From positions 1,016,674,108 to 1,016,738,107 of the forward strand of contig OX336389.2 in the NCBI GenBank assembly GCA_946902985.2: a stretch of DNA of 64,000 nucleotides, written 5' to 3'. Positions 22,294 through 31,309 of this stretch are shown piece after piece. This stretch comes from Meconema thalassinum. Its lineage: Eukaryota; Arthropoda; Insecta; Orthoptera; Tettigoniidae. The notes below the pieces were generated by a model. That model was not told the origin of the DNA. It was given only the letters and a program-made list of their open reading frames with translations, and ran no database searches. Position numbers and translations under genes: made by a program. Positions within the stretch are counted from its first letter, which is position 1. The number at the start of each line of letters is the position of its first letter.

Positions 22294-22575
22294 ATGAATG
22301 TTTTGAATGCTGTGGGACAATCATGTGGCTTAGAGACAAAGAAGCTCAGCGAATTGCCAACGCATATTCCATTCCGCATTATCAAGATTCGGAAATTGAA
22401 AACAGCATATGGTGATCGTGTACTTTGTGTATGTGAAAACTTTGAGACATTTCTGCCTATACGGTTTAATGATATGTCGGAGAGTGTTTTTGATGAAGTC
22501 AATAATGCTGTGCAACCTGTACACTTAATTTATGAAGGTTTTAAAAACAATAGGTGCATGGTTCGTTTTAATTAA
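22294..22575 (+). CDS. 93-aa OB-like small protein (left arm)
   Basis: Not firmly recognised. A 93-residue frame starts MNVLNAVGQSC and continues with IPFRIIKIRKLKTAYGDRVL, a strand-rich part with FLPIRFNDMS, and HLIYEGFKNNRCMVRF. The alternation of beta strands and the 'I.I.KlKT.yG..v.v......fLP.R' pattern resembles short OB-fold-like proteins that I recall beside polymerase B genes in arthropod elements. A single-stranded DNA-binding role is a guess. TTTGTTTATAG ends at 22282, 11 bp before the ATG, and is a good splice acceptor. The stop is followed by AAATAAATAAATAA, a likely poly(A) signal. It lies 111 bp after IAP on the same strand. Confidence 0.6.
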   Translation: MNVLNAVGQSCGLETKKLSELPTHIPFRIIKIRKLKTAYGDRVLCVCENFETFLPIRFNDMSESVFDEVNNAVQPVHLIYEGFKNNRCMVRFN

Positions 22576-23044
22576 ATAAATAAATAATGTGAAATAATAA
22601 TGGAAAATATAAGTAATGACAATATACTGAAAAAGAAAGAAAATATGTGTATAGAATAGTAATATTTTAGTGTTTAGTGTTGTCTTTAAAAATATTATGA
22701 TGAAACCAAAAAAAATGTATATAAAGTTTGTAAATAAATGCAAAATGATGTTACAATGCTGTTTTATTTTATACAAAGTTAATATATTTAACATTGCAGA
22801 GTATACATGTTTATGACAATAAATGCACACTGAATACAAGCCTTTCTCACTTTACAATAGTCTGTTATAGTTTTAAACACAAGGCTTGTTGTAGATCATT
22901 TTCTAGCAATGTCCATTCAATGTTGTTTTCGAAAAGTGGGGAAGTCACAATGGTTGTATTGACATAAAAACCTTATGGTTATTACTATTTAGTCACTTTG
23001 ATCCCATTGCATATCAAGAGCAGATGACCTAGTTGTTCCACTCT
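22576..23044. other. Convergent 3' region between OB-like gene and FLYWCH2
   Basis: AT-rich, with AATAAA signals on the plus strand near 22578 and 22733, and TTTATT (a minus-strand signal) near 22762. It is probably the shared terminator region of the two converging transcription units. The ORF on the minus strand here (22525-22839) is low-complexity and not credible as a gene. Confidence 0.5.
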
Positions 23045-23422
23045 TTAAAACGACAACAACAACACTACCTCTTGCATAGTTTGTGATGTTGATGGCTCTT
23101 GCGACGTGGAAGATGGATTAAAAATAACTTTGAGAACAGGGGTTAAACGTTGATCATTAAACAATGCACTATTTTGAGTAGCAATATAGTTTTCTTGATT
23201 TTTTGTCGACGGCAACTGTGTTTCATGCGGTACACTACATTGATGTTCACTGACACTTAAAACCTCACTATTTTTACTTTTTAGGTCACCACGACAATGT
23301 TTGGAACGTTGCTTTGAACAACGCCAAATAACAGTTCCATTTTTATTGGTTCGTTTCACAATATATGAATATCCTTTATAGTATGCGTAAGGCTTACCAT
23401 ACCTAGTCACTGATACTTCCAT
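23045..23422 (-). CDS. FLYWCH zinc-finger protein 2, short paralogue (left arm)
   Basis: A 125-residue protein from the ATG at 23422, chosen because it aligns with the start of FLYWCH1. A longer frame adds 13 residues. The FLYWCH fold is residues 5-62: YYKGYSYIVKR, VIWRCSKQRSKHC (ligands C35, C43) and EHQC (H60, C62). It matches FLYWCH1 almost residue by residue up to about position 65 and then diverges. It ends after QEVVLLLSF without the acidic tract and C-terminal module of its neighbour. A donor-like GAGGTAGT near the stop could mean a further exon. FLYWCH fingers bind DNA or protein. The pair looks like a tandem duplication. Confidence 0.75.
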   Translation of the reverse strand: MEVSVTRYGKPYAYYKGYSYIVKRTNKNGTVIWRCSKQRSKHCRGDLKSKNSEVLSVSEHQCSVPHETQLPSTKNQENYIATQNSALFNDQRLTPVLKVIFNPSSTSQEPSTSQTMQEVVLLLSF

Positions 23423-23592
23423 ATCAACTGTCAAGCATAGACTAAGCTCTAGTAAAGTCAACTTGGTAATAAGAATACTAGTTTAATGTGAGAGCAAATA
23501 TGGATCCAAAGACTTCAGGTAAAAGTGAAAGCAAATAAGCAAATATTAGAAACAAGAGTTGGGGTGAAAGTGGTCGCAAAGTGGTAGACCCA

Positions 23593-24276
23593 TTACACAA
23601 TAATTTCAGCACGACGAAGCTCTTGTTCAATTTCTTTGATTTCCCAATCGTGACCAGTATGGCCAGCTTGACGTGAGGCATGCAACAACTGTAGCCGCTG
23701 GACGAGCTTATTGGGATTGTGCCAGTATACAAATTTAACAAATGGATTTTTAGGTGTAAACAAAGCATTACCATTATCATGATCATTATCATCATCATCA
23801 TCATTATCATCATCATGATCACCATTATCATCATGACCATCATCACTGTTACTATATAGTCCTTTTTGATCCTCTTGCAATACCACTTTATTTATAGTCT
23901 GAGTTGATTTTGATAGTGTTGAAGGTTTCTTGGACGTTGACAACTGTCCTAACATGACGTTTTGAGGACATGATAAGTCCTTTTGAACAAACACTGCACT
24001 ATTTTTAGCCGCAATATCGTTTTCTTGAACTTGCTTTTTAGCATTTTGATAATTGTTTGTAAACAGTAAGCGTGGTTCGTTTCGAGCACTACATTGATGA
24101 ACACTCACACTTAAAACCTTTCCATTTTTACTTTTCAGATTGCCTCGACATTTTGTTGACCTCTCTTTTGAGCATCGCCAGAATATTATTCCATTCACAT
24201 TCTGGCGATTATAGTTATAGGAGTAGCCTTGATAGAGTGCACGTAGCCTACCTTTGTTGGTTGTAATAAGTTCCAT
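23593..24276 (-). CDS. FLYWCH zinc-finger protein 1 (left arm)
   Basis: A 227-residue protein. Residues 8-62 form a FLYWCH-type zinc finger: LYQGYSYNYNR, then IFWRCSKERSTKC (C35, C43), CRGNLKSK and VHQC (H60, C62; a C2HC variant). Residues 144-169 are an Asp/His/Asn tract encoded by (GAT)n repeats, so its length is likely variable. Residues 187-225 (NPNKLVQRLQLLHASRQAG to ELRRAEIIV) form a helical module that I recall in other arthropod proteins near polymerase B genes. FLYWCH domains belong to the WRKY-GCM1 superfamily linked to transposases. A role as an element-encoded DNA-binding regulator is likely. It is read opposite to IAP, with a TATA box at 24356-24363. The ORF is open in both arms. 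Confidence 0.8.
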   Translation of the reverse strand: MELITTNKGRLRALYQGYSYNYNRQNVNGIIFWRCSKERSTKCRGNLKSKNGKVLSVSVHQCSARNEPRLLFTNNYQNAKKQVQENDIAAKNSAVFVQKDLSCPQNVMLGQLSTSKKPSTLSKSTQTINKVVLQEDQKGLYSNSDDGHDDNGDHDDDNDDDDDNDHDNGNALFTPKNPFVKFVYWHNPNKLVQRLQLLHASRQAGHTGHDWEIKEIEQELRRAEIIV

Positions 24277-24355
24277 AGTAGTAACTGACCTGTCAGTACG
24301 ATGTTCACACTACAAAGGTTACAACTGTTTTGCTGATGGAGTGACCTACCATAAG

Positions 24356-24363
24356 CTTATATA
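24356..24363 (-). promoter_or_regulatory. TATA box of FLYWCH1 (left arm)
   Basis: The minus strand reads TATATAAG, then TCACTCCATCAGCA about 20-30 bp on, 80 bp upstream of the FLYWCH1 start. The box directly abuts the 13-bp minisatellite. The mirror copy is 28033-28040 on the plus strand. Confidence 0.6.
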
Positions 24364-24846
24364 TTGGCTTATGTGTTGGCTTTTCGTGTTGGCTTTTCGT
24401 GTTGGCTTTTGTGTTGGCTTTTGTGTTGGCTTTTCGTGTTGGCTTTTCGTGTTGGCTTTTCGTGTTGGCTTTTCGTGTTGGCTTTTCGTGTTGGCTTTTG
24501 TGTTGGCTTTTTGTGTTGGCTTTTCGTGTTGGCTTTTTGTGTTGGCTTTTTGTGTTGGCTTTTTGTGTTGGCTTTTCGTGTTGGCTTTTCGTGTTGGCTT
24601 TTTGTGTTGGCTTTTTGTGTTGGCTTTTCGTGTTGGCTTTTGTGTTGGCTTTTTGTGTTGGCTTTTCGTGTTGGCTTTTCGTGTTGGCTTTTTGTGTTGG
24701 CTTTTCGTGTTGGCTTTTTGTGTTGGCTTTTCGTGTTGGCTTTTCGTGTTGGCTTTTTTTTGTATTGGCCTTTCGTGTTGGCTTTTTGTATTGGCTTTTC
24801 GTGTTGGCTTTTTGTGTTGGCTTGAGTACTGGCTTTTGTATTGGCT
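24364..24846 (-). repeat. 13-bp minisatellite upstream of FLYWCH1 (left arm)
   Basis: About 37 units of TTGGCTTTTCGTG and variants TTGGCTTTTTGTG and TTGGCTTTTGTG (12 bp) follow each other. The plus strand is T/G-rich, with no A except in a few units at the ends. It sits immediately upstream of the FLYWCH1 TATA box and could act as an enhancer or spacer. The long ORFs through it in several frames are artefacts of the repeat. The mirror copy is 27550-28032. Confidence 0.9.
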
Positions 24847-24930
24847 TATTTGACAAGTTATTTGTGTCAATGTATTTAGTGGATTTTTTTCTTGGTGTTG
24901 GAAAGTAGTTGAAAGAGAGGGAATATTTAA

Positions 24931-25664
24931 TGATGATGATGATAATTGTTGTTTTAAGGGGCCTAACATATAGGCTATCGGCCCCTGATGGTTTGGGTGA
25001 TCGTGAAGATGAAAAATGAAAAGCGAACTTAAAACTAAAACTAACTACTAACCTACATACTAGAAGAAGAAATGGAAAAATAAAGGAGAATAAGGCAAAT
25101 AAAAGGACAGAAGGAAAAGAAATGCCCTCAACCCTCGGAGAAGGCGGATCGAGGGACTTGGAAGGAAGGAGGGCCATGAAAGGCAGATAGGAAAGTGAAA
25201 GAGGAGAGGGTCCGCCCCAAAGGTAAGGGACAAAAGAGGAAAACGGACCCAGCTCAGGAATCCCTCGGGGTCGCCAACTCCCGAACTCACCAGCCGTGAG
25301 CCCCTGAGGGTGTAGCATTAACTAGGGTGCACCAGAAGTGGTGGGGCTACATACACCCTGCCTCCTTAAGGGCCTAGAGCACAAGGCAGGAGGTAAAAGG
25401 AAGAGAAAAAGAAGGCTGACCCCTCGCAGAAGGAGGGTATCAGAAAAGATGAGACAAGGGCCAATTAAGGCGGGAAAGGAAGAGACTCTCTAGGCCTCGG
25501 ATACCCTAATACCGTCGGGGTCAGAAGAGAACAAGAGTTGACCAAGGGAGGTCGACAGGAAAGAAGACAGAGAGGAGCCCGGCACAAGTAAGTGGAAACA
25601 ATGCCGGACTCAGCTGGGGCCCCGTGGTCGCCAACCCACGCCCACAAGATGTGAGCCCCTGGGG
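24931..25664 (-). mobile_element. 734-bp retroposon with 14-bp duplication (left arm)
   Basis: It is flanked by GAGGGAATATTTAA at 24917-24930 and 25665-25678. On the minus strand it starts CCCCCAGGGGCTCACATC, holds two related halves each with GGGGCTCAC and GTTGGCGACC, and ends ATGTTAGGCCCCTTAAAAC plus an (ATC)n tail. Variable-length duplication and a repeat tail indicate LINE-driven insertion. ORFs inside it (337 and 76 codons) are GC-rich and lack domain motifs. The mirror copy is 26732-27465. Confidence 0.85.
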
Positions 25665-25678
25665 GAGGGAATATTTAA

Positions 25679-26181
25679 AAGACTTAACCTCAGCTCACTA
25701 ACCTAACCTAACCTAACCTTTCAACTCTCAGATGTTAATTAAATTCTGTGCATAGTCGAGTTGGAGCCCAAGACCTCAGGGGTAAAAAAACAATTATTTT
25801 TTTGACGACTTATTTTGGTAACTTATTTTAATGGCTAACCTAACTTTACCTAACCTAACCTAACCTCAGCGCACTTTGGATATTACTAGTAAGTGTTCAT
25901 ATCCTCTGCTAGGTAGCATGCTAGTAGTACAGGTAGTGCTCATATTTACCGCTAGATAGCGGAAACATACTTTGCATGTTGCATGTGACACTTGTGAAGT
26001 TTAACCACATGCAAGACGTGCTTGTATAAGTTCTCTATTTAAACTCAATATACAATAAACCACTAAATGTTCAGAACTAACATGTATAGCCATGTTTAGG
26101 GTATATAGGAGACCCTTAGCAAGAAAGGCTGTCTAACCCACGAGTGTACAGCCTTGTCATACACAGTAAGCACCTGTTGGC
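25679..26181. other. Region around the palindrome A centre (left arm)
   Basis: Short (CCTAA) arrays lie at 25698-25719 and 25835-25866. The stretch GACTTAACCTCAG after TTTAAA at 25673-25695 matches the region upstream of polymerase at 35170-35195. Imperfect repeats around GCTAGGTAGCATGC and CCGCTAGATAGCGG follow. No ORF is present. Confidence 0.6.
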
Positions 26182-26214
26182 AGAAAACAACAACAACAAC
26201 AACAATTTGAGAAA
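26182..26214. repeat. 33-bp asymmetric centre of palindrome A
   Basis: Unpaired sequence AGAAAACAACAACAACAACA and a few more bases, between CACCTGTTGGC and GCCAACAGGTG. It is a (CAA)n tract and would form the loop of a 16-kb hairpin. Confidence 0.9.
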
Positions 26215-26731
26215 GCCAACAGGTGCTTACTGTGTATGACAAGGCTGTACACTCGTGGGTTAGACAGCCTTTCTTGCTAAGGGTCTCCTATATACCCTAA
26301 ACATGGCTATACATGTTAGTTCTGAACATTTAGTGGTTAATTGTATATTGAGTTTAAATAGAGAACTTATACAAGCACGTCTTGCATGTGGTTAAACTTC
26401 ACAAGTGTCACATGCAACATGCAAAGTATGTTTCCGCTATCTAGCGGTAAATATGAGCACTACCTGTACTACTAGCATGCTACCTAGCAGAGGATATGAA
26501 CACTTACTAGTAATATCCAAAGTGCGCTGAGGTTAGGTTAGGTTAGGTAAAGTTAGGTTAGCCATTAAAATAAGTTACCAAAATAAGTCGTCAAAAAAAT
26601 AATTGTTTTTTTACCCCTGAGGTCTTGGGCTCCAACTCGACTATGCACAGAATTTAATTAACATCTGAGAGTTGAAAGGTTAGGTTAGGTTAGGTTAGTG
26701 AGCTGAGGTTAAGTCTTTTAAATATTCCCTC

Positions 26732-27465
26732 CCCCAGGGGCTCACATCTTGTGGGCGTGGGTTGGCGACCACGGGGCCCCAGCTGAGTCCGGCATTGTTT
26801 CCACTTACTTGTGCCGGGCTCCTCTCTGTCTTCTTTCCTGTCGACCTCCCTTGGTCAACTCTTGTTCTCTTCTGACCCCGACGGTATTAGGGTATCCGAG
26901 GCCTAGGGAGTCTCTTCCTTTCCCGCCTTAATTGGCCCTTGTCTCATCTTTTCTGATACCCTCCTTCTGCGAGGGGTCAGCCTTCTTTTTCTCTTCCTTT
27001 TACCTCCTGCCTTGTGCTCTAGGCCCTTAAGGAGGCAGGGTGTATGTAGCCCCACCACTTCTGGTGCACCCTAGTTAATGCTACACCCTCAGGGGCTCAC
27101 GGCTGGTGAGTTCGGGAGTTGGCGACCCCGAGGGATTCCTGAGCTGGGTCCGTTTTCCTCTTTTGTCCCTTACCTTTGGGGCGGACCCTCTCCTCTTTCA
27201 CTTTCCTATCTGCCTTTCATGGCCCTCCTTCCTTCCAAGTCCCTCGATCCGCCTTCTCCGAGGGTTGAGGGCATTTCTTTTCCTTCTGTCCTTTTATTTG
27301 CCTTATTCTCCTTTATTTTTCCATTTCTTCTTCTAGTATGTAGGTTAGTAGTTAGTTTTAGTTTTAAGTTCGCTTTTCATTTTTCATCTTCACGATCACC
27401 CAAACCATCAGGGGCCGATAGCCTATATGTTAGGCCCCTTAAAACAACAATTATCATCATCATCA
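26732..27465 (+). mobile_element. 734-bp retroposon, mirror copy
   Basis: Same insertion as 24931-25664 with the same 14-bp flanks (26718-26731 and 27466-27479). It was therefore present before the arm was duplicated. Confidence 0.85.
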
Positions 27466-27549
27466 TTAAATATTCCCTCTCTTTCAACTACTTTCCAACA
27501 CCAAGAAAAAAATCCACTAAATACATTGACACAAATAACTTGTCAAATA

Positions 27550-28032
27550 AGCCAATACAAAAGCCAGTACTCAAGCCAACACAAAAAGCCAACACGAAAA
27601 GCCAATACAAAAAGCCAACACGAAAGGCCAATACAAAAAAAAGCCAACACGAAAAGCCAACACGAAAAGCCAACACAAAAAGCCAACACGAAAAGCCAAC
27701 ACAAAAAGCCAACACGAAAAGCCAACACGAAAAGCCAACACAAAAAGCCAACACAAAAGCCAACACGAAAAGCCAACACAAAAAGCCAACACAAAAAGCC
27801 AACACGAAAAGCCAACACGAAAAGCCAACACAAAAAGCCAACACAAAAAGCCAACACAAAAAGCCAACACGAAAAGCCAACACAAAAAGCCAACACAAAA
27901 GCCAACACGAAAAGCCAACACGAAAAGCCAACACGAAAAGCCAACACGAAAAGCCAACACGAAAAGCCAACACAAAAGCCAACACAAAAGCCAACACGAA
28001 AAGCCAACACGAAAAGCCAACACATAAGCCAA
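27550..28032 (+). repeat. 13-bp minisatellite, mirror copy
   Basis: Reverse complement of 24364-24846, units CACGAAAAGCCAA and CACAAAAAGCCAA. No length difference from the left arm, although such arrays normally change size quickly. Confidence 0.9.
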
Positions 28033-28119
28033 TATATAAGCTTATGGTAGGTCACTCCATCAGCAAAACAGTTGTAACCTTTGTAGTGTGAACATCGTAC
28101 TGACAGGTCAGTTACTACT

Positions 28120-28803
28120 ATGGAACTTATTACAACCAACAAAGGTAGGCTACGTGCACTCTATCAAGGCTACTCCTATAACTATAATCGCCAGAATGTG
28201 AATGGAATAATATTCTGGCGATGCTCAAAAGAGAGGTCAACAAAATGTCGAGGCAATCTGAAAAGTAAAAATGGAAAGGTTTTAAGTGTGAGTGTTCATC
28301 AATGTAGTGCTCGAAACGAACCACGCTTACTGTTTACAAACAATTATCAAAATGCTAAAAAGCAAGTTCAAGAAAACGATATTGCGGCTAAAAATAGTGC
28401 AGTGTTTGTTCAAAAGGACTTATCATGTCCTCAAAACGTCATGTTAGGACAGTTGTCAACGTCCAAGAAACCTTCAACACTATCAAAATCAACTCAGACT
28501 ATAAATAAAGTGGTATTGCAAGAGGATCAAAAAGGACTATATAGTAACAGTGATGATGGTCATGATGATAATGGTGATCATGATGATGATAATGATGATG
28601 ATGATGATAATGATCATGATAATGGTAATGCTTTGTTTACACCTAAAAATCCATTTGTTAAATTTGTATACTGGCACAATCCCAATAAGCTCGTCCAGCG
28701 GCTACAGTTGTTGCATGCCTCACGTCAAGCTGGCCATACTGGTCACGATTGGGAAATCAAAGAAATTGAACAAGAGCTTCGTCGTGCTGAAATTATTGTG
28801 TAA
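28120..28803 (+). CDS. FLYWCH zinc-finger protein 1 (right arm copy)
   Basis: Identical in sequence to the product of 23593-24276: C2HC FLYWCH finger at 8-62, acidic repeat tract at 144-169 and a helical C-terminal module at 187-225. It has its own TATATAAG at 28033-28040. Both copies could be expressed unless the arm is an assembly duplicate. Confidence 0.8.
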   Translation: MELITTNKGRLRALYQGYSYNYNRQNVNGIIFWRCSKERSTKCRGNLKSKNGKVLSVSVHQCSARNEPRLLFTNNYQNAKKQVQENDIAAKNSAVFVQKDLSCPQNVMLGQLSTSKKPSTLSKSTQTINKVVLQEDQKGLYSNSDDGHDDNGDHDDDNDDDDDNDHDNGNALFTPKNPFVKFVYWHNPNKLVQRLQLLHASRQAGHTGHDWEIKEIEQELRRAEIIV

Positions 28804-28973
28804 TGGGTCTACCACTTTGCGACCACTTTCACCCCAACTCTTGTTTCTAATATTTGCTTATTTGCTTTCACTTTTACCTGAAGTCTTTGGATCCATATTT
28901 GCTCTCACATTAAACTAGTATTCTTATTACCAAGTTGACTTTACTAGAGCTTAGTCTATGCTTGACAGTTGAT

Positions 28974-29351
28974 ATGGAAGTATCAGTGACTAGGTATGGT
29001 AAGCCTTACGCATACTATAAAGGATATTCATATATTGTGAAACGAACCAATAAAAATGGAACTGTTATTTGGCGTTGTTCAAAGCAACGTTCCAAACATT
29101 GTCGTGGTGACCTAAAAAGTAAAAATAGTGAGGTTTTAAGTGTCAGTGAACATCAATGTAGTGTACCGCATGAAACACAGTTGCCGTCGACAAAAAATCA
29201 AGAAAACTATATTGCTACTCAAAATAGTGCATTGTTTAATGATCAACGTTTAACCCCTGTTCTCAAAGTTATTTTTAATCCATCTTCCACGTCGCAAGAG
29301 CCATCAACATCACAAACTATGCAAGAGGTAGTGTTGTTGTTGTCGTTTTAA
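28974..29351 (+). CDS. FLYWCH zinc-finger protein 2 (right arm copy)
   Basis: Mirror of 23045-23422: 125 residues with C35, C43, H60 and C62, and no acidic tract. The start was chosen by alignment with FLYWCH1. It lies 170 bp downstream of FLYWCH1 in the same direction, so one transcript or a splice between them is possible. Confidence 0.75.
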   Translation: MEVSVTRYGKPYAYYKGYSYIVKRTNKNGTVIWRCSKQRSKHCRGDLKSKNSEVLSVSEHQCSVPHETQLPSTKNQENYIATQNSALFNDQRLTPVLKVIFNPSSTSQEPSTSQTMQEVVLLLSF

Positions 29352-29820
29352 AGAGTGGAACAACTAGGTCATCTGCTCTTGATATGCAATGGGATCAAAG
29401 TGACTAAATAGTAATAACCATAAGGTTTTTATGTCAATACAACCATTGTGACTTCCCCACTTTTCGAAAACAACATTGAATGGACATTGCTAGAAAATGA
29501 TCTACAACAAGCCTTGTGTTTAAAACTATAACAGACTATTGTAAAGTGAGAAAGGCTTGTATTCAGTGTGCATTTATTGTCATAAACATGTATACTCTGC
29601 AATGTTAAATATATTAACTTTGTATAAAATAAAACAGCATTGTAACATCATTTTGCATTTATTTACAAACTTTATATACATTTTTTTTGGTTTCATCATA
29701 ATATTTTTAAAGACAACACTAAACACTAAAATATTACTATTCTATACACATATTTTCTTTCTTTTTCAGTATATTGTCATTACTTATATTTTCCATTATT
29801 ATTTCACATTATTTATTTAT

Positions 29821-30102
29821 TTAATTAAAACGAACCATGCACCTATTGTTTTTAAAACCTTCATAAATTAAGTGTACAGGTTGCACAGCATTATTGACTT
29901 CATCAAAAACACTCTCCGACATATCATTAAACCGTATAGGCAGAAATGTCTCAAAGTTTTCACATACACAAAGTACACGATCACCATATGCTGTTTTCAA
30001 TTTCCGAATCTTGATAATGCGGAATGGAATATGCGTTGGCAATTCGCTGAGCTTCTTTGTCTCTAAGCCACATGATTGTCCCACAGCATTCAAAACATTC
30101 AT
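29821..30102 (-). CDS. 93-aa OB-like small protein (right arm copy)
   Basis: Mirror of 22294-22575 with no visible change. The upstream acceptor (CTATAAACAAA on the plus strand, near 30114) and the downstream AATAAA cluster are kept. Confidence 0.6.
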   Translation of the reverse strand: MNVLNAVGQSCGLETKKLSELPTHIPFRIIKIRKLKTAYGDRVLCVCENFETFLPIRFNDMSESVFDEVNNAVQPVHLIYEGFKNNRCMVRFN

Positions 30103-30213
30103 TGTAGTAGTCTATAAACAAAACAAAAGCATATCTATTACACTCTAAAACAGCTTTAATAATATTGTGCAATTAGGGATTTTGCACGATGCATGGCGAA
30201 TAAATTATACTAG

Positions 30214-31233
30214 TTATGCAAGAAATGCCCTAACTGTAGCAGATACTACTTTTCTGCATATAGCACAAGTGTTAAGTTCTAATGCACACTTGACACAGGC
30301 TATCATGTGTCCACAGGGTAAAAATACAACACCTAGTTCATCTTGATAACAAATTTTACATAATTGTTGGTCACACTTTTGTATCTGTTCGTAACACAAG
30401 TCTTTTCTTTCAGCCTTATGTATTTGCTCCGCGTGCTCTAACTCTAAAGGCACTTTTATGTCTTGTGCTGCAATCACTTTTTCTTTACGAATAGTGTTCA
30501 CAAATTCCTGACCTTTAAGCAACACCATGTATTTACAGTTTGGTAACCAACGAGCGTGTTGCACAAAAGGGTCATCAGTCATTTGCCAATCCTTTAACGC
30601 AAATCCACAATAAAAACATATTGTTTTATCCCCTTCACCAGTATAAAAAAATCCAGCTTCACTTAGCTGTTTGGTAAGGTGTTTTAATATTAATGGCCAA
30701 ACATTTTTATAAGATTCGAAACGTTTTTCAACAGAGCTGTACTCTGGGTGTGCTAGTGCTTTAGTCTTGCAAACTCCCAATTTTTCAAAAGCACACGCCA
30801 ATTCAACACTGTCTATGGCATATGAACCACATATATCGACACTACCGTTGGCTGGTAATACATCATTATTATTATTTATTTGTGATTCAGCAACGTAAGT
30901 AGCGGCCAAAGGCCTTGTGGTTCGGTAAAATGAATGCACGGGTAGGTTACCCACTTGCTTTCCAAGCATGTAAGGACAGTGAGGAGACCATCGCAAATGG
31001 TCTCTAAAGGGATCATCCCCTTCTTCCCAGTGTGAAAGTTCAATACGACAAAACACACAGCGCACCACATCTTCTCGGTTCAAGTAAAAAAAACCTGCTT
31101 TTGCAAGTTCATGCGTCGACAAAAAGCCTACAGGCCAGGATTCAAATGTTAACCATCGATCATGTTCTGATTTTAAATTTAACCCACGTGGTAAACCAAC
31201 TTGCTCACTTGTTGTATTTGGTACTAACGCCAT
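30214..31233 (-). CDS. iap: Inhibitor of apoptosis protein, BIR-BIR-RING (right arm copy)
   Basis: Residue-for-residue identical to 21163-22182, with all BIR and RING zinc ligands present. Two open IAP genes in inverted orientation in one element is unusual. The lack of any difference means very recent duplication, gene conversion or an assembly artefact. Confidence 0.95.
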   Translation of the reverse strand: MALVPNTTSEQVGLPRGLNLKSEHDRWLTFESWPVGFLSTHELAKAGFFYLNREDVVRCVFCRIELSHWEEGDDPFRDHLRWSPHCPYMLGKQVGNLPVHSFYRTTRPLAATYVAESQINNNNDVLPANGSVDICGSYAIDSVELACAFEKLGVCKTKALAHPEYSSVEKRFESYKNVWPLILKHLTKQLSEAGFFYTGEGDKTICFYCGFALKDWQMTDDPFVQHARWLPNCKYMVLLKGQEFVNTIRKEKVIAAQDIKVPLELEHAEQIHKAERKDLCYEQIQKCDQQLCKICYQDELGVVFLPCGHMIACVKCALELNTCAICRKVVSATVRAFLA

Positions 31234-31309
31234 GTGTTATAATAAAACGTTTTCTTATTGTAAGTTATTAACATTGCACAGAGTACTTTAAAGCATAATG
31301 CATGCTTGT

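Larger units (their letters stand above)
18216..26181 (+). repeat. Palindrome A, left arm (7,966 bp)
   Basis: Every base x pairs with 52396-x in the right arm 26215-34180. All ORFs have exact mirror images at that constant sum, so there is no net insertion or deletion in 7,966 bp. The one mismatch I found is A at 26057 against the complement of A at 26339. The arm begins right after the TIR minisatellite and ends at the 33-bp centre. Confidence 0.95.

Noticed and set aside
24364..24846. CRISPR-like look of short regular repeats
   Set aside because: There are no unique spacers. The units are contiguous 12-13 bp, and the genome is eukaryotic.
24254..24969. Long ORFs (153-207 codons) with Cys-Trp-Leu or Lys-Ala-Asn repeats
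   Set aside because: They are translations of the 13-bp minisatellite, which stays open in several frames. The mirror ORFs at 27427-28142 are the same artefact.
24305..25318. 337-codon ORF (and its mirror at 27078-28091)
   Set aside because: It joins retroposon sequence to the minisatellite and has no domain. The frame crosses a retroposon boundary.
25698..25866. A true chromosome end
   Set aside because: CCTAA runs are only three to four units long and are embedded in unique element sequence on both sides.
29557..29871. 104-codon ORF rich in Ile, Phe and Tyr (mirror 22525-22839)
   Set aside because: It is low-complexity AT-rich 3' flanking sequence overlapping the poly(A) signals of the OB-like gene.
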